Shown: positions 24,615 through 33,811, counted from the first letter of the stretch. The stretch is DNA of 34,091 nucleotides from Bifidobacteriaceae bacterium (GCA_031257375.1 JAIROU010000131.1:1-34091); one strand, 5' to 3'. Notes: a model not told the origin generated them from the sequence alone. Translations and numbers: made by a program.

Positions 24615-26431
24615 GCGCGGCCGTCAAGGCGGCGCGGGCGCTGCTGGGCGGGGCGGTCGAGGCCGGGCTGGGCGGCATCGTCTTCGCGCCAGGATCGCGC
24701 AGCGCGCCGCTGGTCTACGCCGCCATGGAGGCGGCGGCCGGGTGCGGGCAACTGGAACTGGCGGTCAGAATCGACGAGCGGTCGGCTGCTTTCACCGCCC
24801 TCGGGATGGCGGCGGCGTCCGGGCGGCCCGCGGCCGTGGTGACTACCTCGGGAACTGCGGTGGCGAATCTGCATCCGGCGGTGATGGAGGCGGCGGCTTC
24901 CCGCTGGCCGCTCTTGGCCGTCACCGCTGACCGCCCCGCCGAACTGCACGGCGTTGGCGCCAACCAGACGGTCGACCAGCGGGGCGTCTTCGGCGCCGCT
25001 CCGGTCTGGCAGCGGACAGTGTCGGCCGACGCCGGCGCCCGGGCTTGCGGCCAGGCTGGCGCCGAGGCGGTCGCGGCGGCCCTCGGCCGCCGATCCGGCG
25101 TCGGCGGACCAGCCCACCTGAACGTGCAGTTCCGCGAGCCGCTGGTGCCCGGCCCGGCCTGGTCCGCCGCGCTCCGCGACCAGGCTGAACAGCCCCCGAA
25201 CAGTCTCAACGCCACCGGCGGCGCCAACGCCCCCGCCGCCCGTGACGAGATGCTGGCCGTGGCGCTGACGGGCGGGCCCAAAACGGTGGTCATCGCTGGC
25301 CACGGGGCCGGGACCGAGGCGCGCGAGCTTGCTGAGGCGGCCGGTTGGCCGCTGATCGCGGAACCGACGTCTGGCTCGTGGGGCGGGCCGAACGCGATCA
25401 CCGCCGGGCGGCTGGCGGTGCGCCTGCTGGGCGAGCAAATAGAGCGCCTGGTCATCTATGGACGGCCGGTCCTCAGCCGCCCGGTCACCCAGTTGGTCCT
25501 AACGCCCGGCTTGGAGGCCATCATCGTTCATCGCGGCGGCGGGGCCTGGTTCGACCTGGGCCGCCGGGCCTCCCGGATCGCTGGCCGAGTCATCTTCCAA
25601 GGACCGACCGGCGCCGGGGACGCCGCCTGGCTGGAGGCTTGGCGGCGGGCGGGCGACGCGGTCTGGGAGCATCTTCAGGCGCTGGAATTCCCAAACGGCC
25701 CGGCCGTCGCCGCCGCCGTGGCCCATGCGGCTGCGGAACCAGGCGGCCAACCCGCCACCGCCCAACCCGCCCCCGCCCAACCCGCCCCCGCCCAACCCGG
25801 CGTCGAACCGCCCACGGCTGCCCGCACCGCCCCCGCCCGCAAGGCCGGGCTGCTGGTGGTGGGCGCCTCCAGCGCCATCAGGGACCTAGACCTGACCCCC
25901 CCGCCGGGCGGTCTGACAGGCGCCCAAACCGGCGCCCAAACCGGCGCCCAAACCGTCCTGGCGATGCGCGGCCTGGCGGGGATCGACGGCGCCGTCAGCT
26001 TCGCCGGCGGCGTGGCGCTGGCCGCCAACCGGCCGGTCACCGTCCTGCTGGGCGACCTGGCCCTGGCCCACGATTCCGCCGGCCTGCTGATCCCAGATCA
26101 CGAGCGGCGCCCAAACCTGCGGGTCGTGGTCCTCCAGGACGGCGGCGGCTCGATCTTCGAAACCCTGGAGGTGGCCGAACCGGGCTTGGAGGATGCCTTC
26201 GAGCGCTTCTTCGCCACGCCGATCAGCCTCGACCTGGGCCGCCTGGCCGCCGCTTGCGGCGCAGAGTTCGAGTCGGCCCGCACGGCCGATCAGCTGGCGG
26301 CCTGCTTGCGGCGGCCGTTCGAGGGCATCAGCCTGGTCGGCGTGCCCCTGGAACGCCCGCACCGACGGGGGCTGGAAAGCCGCGTCGTGGCCCTTTCGAG
26401 AAATGCCCTGGGTTCTCCCAGGAACTTCTAA
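24611..26431 (+). CDS. menD: 2-succinyl-5-enolpyruvyl-6-hydroxy-3-cyclohexene-1-carboxylate synthase
   Basis: FAPGSRSAPLVYAA, RIDERSAAFTALGMA, TTSGTAVANLHPAVMEA, DRPAELHGVGANQTVDQ, IRDLD, RGLAGIDG, LLGDLALAHD; ATGA overlap with menC. Confidence 0.96.
   Translation: MSAAVKAARALLGGAVEAGLGGIVFAPGSRSAPLVYAAMEAAAGCGQLELAVRIDERSAAFTALGMAAASGRPAAVVTTSGTAVANLHPAVMEAAASRWPLLAVTADRPAELHGVGANQTVDQRGVFGAAPVWQRTVSADAGARACGQAGAEAVAAALGRRSGVGGPAHLNVQFREPLVPGPAWSAALRDQAEQPPNSLNATGGANAPAARDEMLAVALTGGPKTVVIAGHGAGTEARELAEAAGWPLIAEPTSGSWGGPNAITAGRLAVRLLGEQIERLVIYGRPVLSRPVTQLVLTPGLEAIIVHRGGGAWFDLGRRASRIAGRVIFQGPTGAGDAAWLEAWRRAGDAVWEHLQALEFPNGPAVAAAVAHAAAEPGGQPATAQPAPAQPAPAQPGVEPPTAARTAPARKAGLLVVGASSAIRDLDLTPPPGGLTGAQTGAQTGAQTVLAMRGLAGIDGAVSFAGGVALAANRPVTVLLGDLALAHDSAGLLIPDHERRPNLRVVVLQDGGGSIFETLEVAEPGLEDAFERFFATPISLDLGRLAAACGAEFESARTADQLAACLRRPFEGISLVGVPLERPHRRGLESRVVALSRNALGSPRNF
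25751..25795 (+). repeat. 15-bp x3 in-frame tandem repeat in menD
   Basis: cccgcc(a/c)ccgcccaa x3 encoding the Pro/Ala/Gln-rich segment PATAQPAPAQPAPAQP. Confidence 0.9.
25919..25954 (+). repeat. 12-bp x3 in-frame perfect tandem repeat in menD
   Basis: ggcgcccaaacc x3 encoding GAQTGAQTGAQT. Confidence 0.95.
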
Positions 26432-26498
26432 GCTTTGCGGGAGGATTCATCCAGGATGGCGCGGTTTGATAGATGGTGACGCGGAAAGGAAGACAACT

Positions 26499-28409
26499 AT
26501 GAGCGATGAGTCCCACACCCCGGCCAACAGCGAGCCGATTGACCGCCAAGACGCCCTGAAGCCCGCCGACGAGGCGGCGGCGCCTGGGGCCGCCAGCGAG
26601 GCGCCCCCGTGGGCCGAACGGTCGTCGGCCGATGGGCCGGGTGCCCCGGTCGGCTTCCCCTGGCAGCCGATGACGCCGCGCGACCAGTCCAGCCCGCTGC
26701 CGCCGTCTTTCCCGCCGCCCGCCCAGTCGTCAGTCGGCCAGTCACCAGTCGGTCGGCCAACGTCGAGCCCGCCGATGCCGCCGATGCCGCCAGGGTCGCC
26801 GATGCCGCCGATGCCGCCGATGCCGCCAGGGTCGCCGGGGTCGCCCCAAAGTCGCCCGGTCGGCCCGGTCCCCTGGCAGCCGCCCGTACCCTCGAGTCAG
26901 ATCCCATGGCGCTCACCCCAAGTCGGCCCGCCCGGATCGACGCAGGATCAGCTCCAGAGCCAGCCCCAAAGCCAGCGCCAAGCCCAGCACGCCGCCCAGT
27001 CGACCCCCGCAAGCCCGCCCCAACCGGGCTCGGGCTTCAGCGAATCGCGCGCTTGGCAGGCCTCGGCCCAGCCCCCGTCCGGCCCGGTGGCGGTCTCGCC
27101 GTCGCCGCCGGTGGCTCCCCGCACGGCATCGCCGTATCAAGCCCCGACCTACTCGTTGGCGGCTGGCAGGGCGGCGGAGACGGAACCGGCCACCGCGCCC
27201 GTCCCAACCTCCCCGCCAGACCCCGAAGACCGCCCCGACCGGCCCCGGCGCAAAACCGTGTCGCGGGCCGGCGCCTGGTCGATCTCCCTGGTCGCCGCCT
27301 TGGTGGCGGCCGCGCTGGCGGCCGGCGGCACCTACGTGCTAGTCAAGGACCAGGGCGTGAGCCTCATCACCGAGCCGCCCGTGAACACCACCACCAGTTC
27401 CGCGATCGAGGGGTTGACCTCCGGCAAGAACGTGCCGGAGATTCCCGAGGACGCCTACGATGGCGAGTCGCCGCAGTGGAATGTGGTGGCCGCCCAGGTG
27501 CAGCCCACGGTGGTCGCCATCCAGATCAACGCCAGCGAGTTGGGCGCCGAGGCGCAGGGCTCCGGCGTCATCATCAACTCGGAGAAGGGCTATGTCGTGA
27601 CCAACAATCACGTCGTGGCCGGCTCCGAGCAAATCGACGTGGTGATGTCCGACGGCCGCATCTTCAGCGCCGAAGTCCTCGGCACCGATCCGACCACCGA
27701 CTTGGCCGTGGTCGAACTCGACAACCCGCCCGACGACCTGGTGGAGGCCGAATTGGGCAACTCCAGCGAGGTCGTGGTCGGCGAACCGGTCATGGCGGTC
27801 GGCAACCCGCTCGGTCTGGACAACACCGTCACCACTGGAATCGTGTCGGCCCTGAACCGGCCGGTCATGACCGAGGCGGTCGGCTCCGCCTCCAGCCGGG
27901 ACAGTGTGGTCACCAACGCCATCCAACTTGACGCGGCGGTCAACCCCGGTAACTCCGGCGGCCCGCTGTTCAACTCGCAGGGCCTGGTGATCGGCATAAA
28001 CAGTTCGATCGCCACGCTCAGCGGCATGGGCTCAGAGGCCGGCAACATCGGCCTGGCGTTCGCCATCCCGGTCAACCAGGTGGCCACCGTCGCCAGCCAA
28101 CTGATCGAGAAGGGCACGGCCGACCATCCCTATCTGGGAGTCACCGCTAAGAGCGTGAAAGTCGAGATCGAGGGAGTGTACCGAGTCGGCGCCCGACTCG
28201 ACTCGATCGAGCCCGACTCCCCGGCCGCCGCCGCCGGGCTCAAGCGGGGCGATGTGATCCTGGCCGTAAATGGTCAGCCGATCAGCGGCGCGACCTCCCT
28301 GACGGCGTGGATCCGCTCATACGCCCCCGGCGAAAAAGTGGTGTTGCTAGTCCTGCAAGGCCGCGCCGCCAACGACATCGAGGCCACCCTCGCCAAACGC
28401 GAAGACTAG
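26499..28409 (+). CDS. HtrA/DegP-like S1C serine protease with PDZ domain, membrane-anchored
   Basis: Start ATG at 26499 (MSDESHTPANSEPIDRQD); Pro/Met-rich cytoplasmic N-terminus, TM (AWSISLVAALVAAALAAGGTYVLV), VVTNNHVV, TTDLAVV, NPGNSGGPLFN, PDZ region. Confidence 0.95.
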   Translation: MSDESHTPANSEPIDRQDALKPADEAAAPGAASEAPPWAERSSADGPGAPVGFPWQPMTPRDQSSPLPPSFPPPAQSSVGQSPVGRPTSSPPMPPMPPGSPMPPMPPMPPGSPGSPQSRPVGPVPWQPPVPSSQIPWRSPQVGPPGSTQDQLQSQPQSQRQAQHAAQSTPASPPQPGSGFSESRAWQASAQPPSGPVAVSPSPPVAPRTASPYQAPTYSLAAGRAAETEPATAPVPTSPPDPEDRPDRPRRKTVSRAGAWSISLVAALVAAALAAGGTYVLVKDQGVSLITEPPVNTTTSSAIEGLTSGKNVPEIPEDAYDGESPQWNVVAAQVQPTVVAIQINASELGAEAQGSGVIINSEKGYVVTNNHVVAGSEQIDVVMSDGRIFSAEVLGTDPTTDLAVVELDNPPDDLVEAELGNSSEVVVGEPVMAVGNPLGLDNTVTTGIVSALNRPVMTEAVGSASSRDSVVTNAIQLDAAVNPGNSGGPLFNSQGLVIGINSSIATLSGMGSEAGNIGLAFAIPVNQVATVASQLIEKGTADHPYLGVTAKSVKVEIEGVYRVGARLDSIEPDSPAAAAGLKRGDVILAVNGQPISGATSLTAWIRSYAPGEKVVLLVLQGRAANDIEATLAKRED

Positions 28410-28672
28410 TGTCCCTCGCACCCTGTTTCAGGGCATCGCGCGGACCCCGGCCACGACCCCCGGCGCCTTGTCGGCCGCGCGCCTGGCGCCGCGCGACACC
28501 CGAAACGAGATGCGGCAGACCACCGGTGTCCCGCGCCGTGAATCCGTTGCCGAAGTCTTCCCACGCGGCCCCAGGTCGATCCCGTGTGGAGACCCCTTCT
28601 TATGCGACGAATTCCCGGTTCGGGCCACTATCCCTGCCCAAACGCCGACATTTGTTCAAGCACCAATAGCGT

Positions 28673-30070
28673 CTAGCCGCCCAGGTCCAGCCCCAGCGCG
28701 CGGCGCATGGGCGCCAGTTTGGCCTCGGTCTCGGCCAGTTCGGCCAGGGGGTCGGAGGCGGCCACAATCCCGCCCCCGGCCCACAGCCGCGCCTCGCGCC
28801 GGTCGGGGCTGAGTTGGGCGCAGCGCAGGGCTATGCCCCACTCACCGTTGCCGTGGGCGTCGATCCAGCCGACCGGCCCGCTGTAGCGTTCGCGGTCACG
28901 GCCTTCCAGTTGTCCGATGACGCGCGCCGCCTCGTCCGCCGGGGTGCCGCAGACCGCCGCGCTCGGGTGGAGAGCCGCCACCAGCGCCAGCGCGCCGGGC
29001 AGCCGCCCGGCTTTGGTCCTTCGCAGTTCGCCGACCACCTCCGTGGCCAGATGCATCACGTTCGGCAGGTGCAGCACCGAGGGGATGTCGGGCACGGCCA
29101 GTTCTTCCACGAACGGCTCCAGCGCGCGGACCACCGAGGCGACCGCGAACTCGTGCTCCTCAAGGTCCTTCGAGGACCGCGCCAAGGCGGCGGCGCGGGC
29201 CAGGTTGGCCTCGTCGCTGCCGCTGCGCCGGATTGTCCCGGCCAGCACGCGCGAGGTCACCAACCCCCGGCTGGAACGGACCAACAACTCCGGGGTGGCG
29301 CCGATGAGCCCGTCCAAACTGAACGTCCAGGTGTCCCGATAGTGCCTGGCCAAATGCTCCACGACCGGCCGGGGATCAATGCGCCCCTGGTCGGCGCGCG
29401 CCACCACCGACCTGGCCAAGACCACCTTCTCCAGGGCAGTGGTCTCAATCAGCTCAATGGCCCGCCGAACCACCCCCGGCCATTGCGCCCCCGCGACCGG
29501 ACCGGGCAACTCCCTCAGTCCCGCCCCCGGACCTGGGCCGTCGGGCTCGACCGCTGCTAGCCCCGCCCCGGCCAGCCTTCCAGACTCCGACCCGCCGACC
29601 GCGCCGGCCGGCTGGCCCAAACCGCCCGGCCCCAACCCTCCAGGCCGCCCGGAAGCTGTCACCGCGGCATCGCCCCGCGCCATCGGGTCCGCCTGCCCGG
29701 CCTCCCCGGCCAGCCTGGCGGTGGTGACCCATTGGCGGCCCCGGTAGCGGGCGATCACAGTGCGGGGCACCACCAGCACGGACGGCGCGGCCGAGGCGGG
29801 CGAGAAGGCGAACGCGCCGAACGCCAACGGCCCCATGCCCGGCAGATCAGACGGCCCGTCGATGCGGGCGCGCCCGAGCACGGCCCGCCACCAATCCTCG
29901 GCGGCCTGGAACCGCCGAGGCCCGCCGGTCTCAAAGCGCGCGGCCTGGCCCAGCCCCACGAACCCCTCGCCCCGTCTCAGCCAGACCACCTGATCGCTCC
30001 CGCGCGCGGCCGCCACCAGGTCCGGCGGTTCAGCCGCAACCGTAGTCGTGAACATGATGTCGGGAAGCAT
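28673..30070 (-). CDS. menF: Isochorismate synthase
   Basis: IETTALEKVVLARSVVARA, SLDGLIGATPELLVRSSRGLVTSRVLAGTIRRSGSDEA, KDLEEHEFAVASVV, LHPSAAVCGTPADEA, GPVGWIDAHGNGEWGIALRCAQL. Confidence 0.94.
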   Translation of the reverse strand: MLPDIMFTTTVAAEPPDLVAAARGSDQVVWLRRGEGFVGLGQAARFETGGPRRFQAAEDWWRAVLGRARIDGPSDLPGMGPLAFGAFAFSPASAAPSVLVVPRTVIARYRGRQWVTTARLAGEAGQADPMARGDAAVTASGRPGGLGPGGLGQPAGAVGGSESGRLAGAGLAAVEPDGPGPGAGLRELPGPVAGAQWPGVVRRAIELIETTALEKVVLARSVVARADQGRIDPRPVVEHLARHYRDTWTFSLDGLIGATPELLVRSSRGLVTSRVLAGTIRRSGSDEANLARAAALARSSKDLEEHEFAVASVVRALEPFVEELAVPDIPSVLHLPNVMHLATEVVGELRRTKAGRLPGALALVAALHPSAAVCGTPADEAARVIGQLEGRDRERYSGPVGWIDAHGNGEWGIALRCAQLSPDRREARLWAGGGIVAASDPLAELAETEAKLAPMRRALGLDLGG

Positions 30071-30116
30071 CGCCGGACCAGCCTAAACCACCCGCCGCCC
30101 ACCCCCCCAACCCGAG

Positions 30117-30164
30117 TAAACCCGGGGACGGTCCTTTTGTCTCAAACACGGGGACACTCCCTTG
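30117..30164. repeat. 48-bp repeat family, diverged copy 3
   Basis: taaacccggggacggtccttttgtctcaaacacggggacactcccttg; same orientation as copies at 23.3 kb. Confidence 0.88.
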
Positions 30165-30304
30165 TGTCCTTTTGTCTTATTGCCCTGACAAACGAACTCC
30201 CGCGGACCCCGCGCTCCGCTTTGTCGTCGGCAGCGTCCGGGAACCGGGCCGGGAAGCCAAATCGAAACTCTGGCGGCCCGCCGATCTGCGCCGGGATGCC
30301 AACC

Positions 30305-30417
30305 AACCGCCAGCCGCCCGCACGGCACGCCAACCGCCGGCCGGCCGCCCGCACGGCATCGCACGCCAACCGCCGGCCCGCCGCCCGGACGGCATCGCAC
30401 GTCAACCGTCGGCCGGG
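30305..30417. repeat. Intergenic tandem repeat (36-bp period, diverged edges)
   Basis: AACCGCCGGCC(G/C)GCCGCCCG(C/G)ACGGCATCGCACG(C/T)C starting at 30332 and 30368, partial at 30404, shortened unit at 30305. Confidence 0.85.
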
Positions 30418-30602
30418 ACGAGCCCGCCGCCGTGACCGCCCGGTAGCATGGCTGGCGGCGCCGGCGGGAGCGTGGCGGCTGCTGACACGGCGGCGCGACG
30501 GACCTCGGACGGCGCCCAACGCCTGGGCCGACGCCGCAGGCGGGGGCCTGGCCTGACGGGAGTCAGCGCGCCCCCACAACTCAACCACCGGAAGGCGCCG
30601 TT

Positions 30603-31973
30603 TTGACTGAACTCACCCAATCCCCGCGCGTGGCCGTGGTCGGCGCCGGGCCGGCCGGGCTGTACGCGGCCGACATTCTGATCAACCGGGCGCCGGGCGC
30701 GCAAATCGACGTGCTGGACGCCCTGCCCAGCCCGTTCGGGCTGATCCGCTACGGCGTCGCCCCGGACCATCCCCGGATCAAGTCGATCATCGATTCGCTG
30801 CACCAAATCCTCGACCGCGGCGACATCCGCTTCCTCGGCAACGTGACGGTCGGATCGGACGTCACCCTGGACGAACTGCGCCAGCGCTACGACGCGATCC
30901 TGCTGGCCACGGGCGCATTGCGGGACGCCGACCTGGACATAGAGGGGATCGACCTGGAGGGCTCGTTCGGCGCCGCCGATTTTGTGGCTTGGTACGACTC
31001 CCACCCCGACTACTCGCAGCGCTGGCCGCTCAAGGCAGAGTCGGTGGCGGTGATCGGCAACGGCAATGTTGCCCTCGACATTGTACGGGTGTTGGCCCGC
31101 GACCCGGCCGAAATGGCTCGAACCGACGCCCCCGCGCACGTCCTGGCAGCCTTCGCGGCCTCGCCCGCGCGTGACATCCACGTCTTCGGCCGCCGCGGCC
31201 CGGCGGCGTCCAAGTTCTCGCCCCTCGAGCTCAGGGAGTTGGGCCAGGTGCCGGGGGTCAAGATGCTGCTCGACGACCGCGATTTCAATTTGGACGATGC
31301 CGACCGGGCGGCTTTGCAGGCCGACGGACGTTTGCGCCAGGTCGTCAAGACGCTCGAACGTTGGCGCGCCGGGCACGAGGGGGTCGGATCGCGCCGCATC
31401 CACCTGCACTTTTATTGGCGTCCGGAAAGGATCGAGGGGAGCGGGCGGGTGACCGGCCTGACGGTGCGCCGGACCCGGCCGGACGGCCGGGGCGGGGTGG
31501 TGGACACCGACGAGTCGCGCACCTTCGAGGCCCAGGCGGTCTACCGGGCGGTCGGCTACTTCGGGTCGCCGGTCGAGGGCGCGCCGTTCGACCCGGAAGC
31601 GGGCGTGGTCCCGAACGCCGCCGGCCGAGTGGTCGACGCCTCGGGCCAGATCTGGCCTGGCTTGTACGCCACCGGCTGGATCAAGCGCGGCCCGGTCGGC
31701 CTGATCGGCTCGACCAAATCGGACGCTTTGGAGACCGTCGCCAACATGGTCGAGGACCTGGCGCGCCTGGCGCCGGCGCCGGACCGGTCGCCGGGGTCTT
31801 TGCCCGAGTTGCTGCGGGCGCGCGGCATCGAAGTCGTGACGTGGGACGGCTGGTTGGCGATTGATGCCGCCGAGCGGTTAAAGGGGGCCGCCGAGGGACG
31901 CCCGCGGGCGAAGCTGGCGACCAGGCGGGAAATGGTCGATGCCGCCCGGTCGGGAACGCCCGAAGCGGCCTGA
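30603..31973 (+). CDS. fprA: Ferredoxin--NADP+ reductase (adrenodoxin reductase-type, FprA-like)
   Basis: RVAVVGAGPAGLYAADIL, PSPFGLIRYGVAPDHPRIKSI, VIGNGNVALDIVRVLARD, FGRRGPAASKFSPLELREL, GLYATGWIKRGPVGLIGSTKSDA. Confidence 0.94.
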   Translation: MTELTQSPRVAVVGAGPAGLYAADILINRAPGAQIDVLDALPSPFGLIRYGVAPDHPRIKSIIDSLHQILDRGDIRFLGNVTVGSDVTLDELRQRYDAILLATGALRDADLDIEGIDLEGSFGAADFVAWYDSHPDYSQRWPLKAESVAVIGNGNVALDIVRVLARDPAEMARTDAPAHVLAAFAASPARDIHVFGRRGPAASKFSPLELRELGQVPGVKMLLDDRDFNLDDADRAALQADGRLRQVVKTLERWRAGHEGVGSRRIHLHFYWRPERIEGSGRVTGLTVRRTRPDGRGGVVDTDESRTFEAQAVYRAVGYFGSPVEGAPFDPEAGVVPNAAGRVVDASGQIWPGLYATGWIKRGPVGLIGSTKSDALETVANMVEDLARLAPAPDRSPGSLPELLRARGIEVVTWDGWLAIDAAERLKGAAEGRPRAKLATRREMVDAARSGTPEAA

Positions 31974-32149
31974 ACCGCCCGCTTGCCCGCACCGTCAGCC
32001 CGGCGGCTCTAACCCCAAACCTGCCGAATGCGCGCCGACCTGGGACTTCACATATTCTTCACAAGGTTCTCACGGGTTTTCGTTATCTGAGCGTGACATT
32101 TGCGGCGATCGGGAGCTAGGGTTGGGAGCGCCCGGAACCCTCCTTTTCG

Positions 32150-32425
32150 GGTCGCAGCGCGGAGCCGAGTCCTGCCGCCGCGCGGCGCCATCAAGCTAGG
32201 CAGGAGCGGAGGACCCATTAACGTGGCGATTTAGCGCCCCTCGCCGCAGTTTCGTAGCAGCACTTGCGCGTCCGTGCGGGCGCGTTCGCCCAAGCTGCGA
32301 GCAAGCGTGTGAGGACACTAGGTCGCCTAGGGGTGAAGTCAGCGGATCCGGTCCCTCGGGACTTGGTCGGACTGACCGGGCACGATCTCCCGCCCGAACC
32401 CGACAGCTCACTCCGCAGGCGATGA
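32150..32425 (+). ncRNA. c-di-AMP riboswitch (ydaO/yuaA type), approximate boundaries
   Basis: ccgagtcctgcc..., agctaggcaggagcggaggaccca, ggggtgaagtc, and diagnostic 3' ccgaacccgacagctcactccgcaggcg just upstream of a NlpC/P60 gene. Confidence 0.85.
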
Positions 32426-32434
32426 GGAGACCAC

Positions 32435-33166
32435 GTGGCGACACGTCGTTATGCGCCCAAGCATCGGGCAGAGGGCGGACCGAGCATTTCGCTGGCCTTC
32501 CTGGCAGATCAATCACTGGGGAAGAAGACCATCGCCGCCGCCGCCGCAGGCGGACTGGTGGTGGCCGGTGCGGGGTCGGCTTACGGTTCGCCCAGCAACG
32601 CAGCTGGGGCGACGGTCCTGACCGCCGAAGCCCGGACCGTGATCGGCGCGGAGTCGCTGGCCTCGGTGCCGGAGGAAGCCGCTTGGCAACTCGAGGCGCC
32701 GGCCATCACGGTGGTCAAGCCGAAGCCCAAGCCGGTCGCCAACGTCCAGAGCGCCCCCAGGCGCGCCGCCGCGGCGGCTCCCGCGGCGACCGGGCAGAGC
32801 ACTTCCGCCAGCCAGACCGCCGCGATTCCCCAGTCGGTGGCGGGCAACGAGATCCTTGAGATCGCCTCACTCTATCTGGGCACGCCTTATGTCTACGGCG
32901 GCTCTAGCCCGTCCGGCTTCGACTGCTCAGGCTTCACCCAGTACGTCTATGCCCAGTTGGGCAAAAGGATCCCGCGGACCGATGCCGACCAAAAGGCCGC
33001 CGGGACCATCATCTCGGCCGATCAAGCCCAGCCGGGCGACATCGTCTGGTTCCCCGGCCACGTCGGCATCTACGCCGGCGGCAACATGATGATCGACTCC
33101 CCGCACACCGGCGACGTGGTCCGCTTCCGGGAAATGTACCGGACCCCAACCTTCGTTCGCTTCTAG
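32435..33166 (+). CDS. NlpC/P60 (C40) family peptidoglycan hydrolase
   Basis: GTPYVYGGSSPSGFDCSGFTQYVYAQLG, QPGDIVWFPGHVGIYAGGNMMIDSPHTGDVV: Cys/His catalytic motifs. Confidence 0.94.
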   Translation: MATRRYAPKHRAEGGPSISLAFLADQSLGKKTIAAAAAGGLVVAGAGSAYGSPSNAAGATVLTAEARTVIGAESLASVPEEAAWQLEAPAITVVKPKPKPVANVQSAPRRAAAAAPAATGQSTSASQTAAIPQSVAGNEILEIASLYLGTPYVYGGSSPSGFDCSGFTQYVYAQLGKRIPRTDADQKAAGTIISADQAQPGDIVWFPGHVGIYAGGNMMIDSPHTGDVVRFREMYRTPTFVRF

Positions 33167-33303
33167 GCTTGCATTTGAACCTTGGTCTGATTGCGGATCG
33201 TTTCGATGGCCCGCGCGGATGTGGCGCGTATTTGGGCGATGAGGTCGCGTAGGCGCCGGTCGTTGGCTGTCCATTCGCGGATGCTCACCGAGACCAGCCC
33301 CCT
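33163..33303 (-). pseudogene. Possible 3' remnant of a coding sequence or a tiny uncharacterised ORF
   Basis: Minus-strand frame VSIREWTANDRRLRDLIAQIRATSARAIETIRNQTKVQMQA*; in-frame stop just upstream, neighbouring frame continues as ...GAVKVEELTSQ. Confidence 0.3.
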
Positions 33304-33781
33304 GCGACGTCAACTCCTCGACCTTTACGGCGCCGACCGGCACGCCCCCAGCCGCTGACACATGGGTAATACACCACCACACCCGAAAAACAGCATCCCA
33401 CCAGCCCAAACACCAACCCGCGCGCCACTAAGAGGGAGAGTCGGGCTAGGCGCGACAACCCGCACGGAATGCTGAGGTCGACGCGACCCTCCGCGACGGG
33501 TGTTGGCCACTGCCGCCTCTGGCCAACTCGGCCGGTCATCGATCAGCGACCCGGGACCGCCGCTTGGGTCATAGCACTGTCCGCCGCCCGCGCCATCGGG
33601 ACTCTCAGCACTGCGGCGGGGCAGGAGCGTCCTGCAGTCCAAGGCCGCTGGTGGGCGCGCCGATAACGGTGGATCGAGGCCGCCTCCTTCCCCGCCCGTG
33701 CCGCCAGGCGAGCGAAGCGAGATGAGCGCGGCATCACCTTTCGCGGGCGCAGCGGCCGATGCGGGCCGCCAACCGGCCGAC

Positions 33782-33811
33782 TTGCGGGCACGCCCGATCA
33801 TGGGGTAACCT
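33782..33811 (+). promoter_or_regulatory. Candidate rRNA operon promoter
   Basis: TTGCGG - 18 bp - TAACCT, ~180 bp before 16S start. Confidence 0.35.

Noticed and set aside
26609-27931. 440-aa + ORF overlapping the HtrA-like gene
   Set aside because: Alternate frame of the protease; repetitive composition stems from the Pro/Met repeat DNA
28410-28672. Gap between HtrA-like and menF as a tRNA or small RNA gene
   Set aside because: No T-loop GGTTCGAATCC-like element or clear cloverleaf seen by eye; short ORFs there lack motifs
30305-30417. CRISPR possibility for the 36-bp tandem repeats
   Set aside because: Contiguous tandem units without spacers
33540-33760. Short ORFs upstream of the rRNA operon as real genes
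   Set aside because: Overlapping Arg/Ala/Pro-rich frames on both strands, no motif or convincing start
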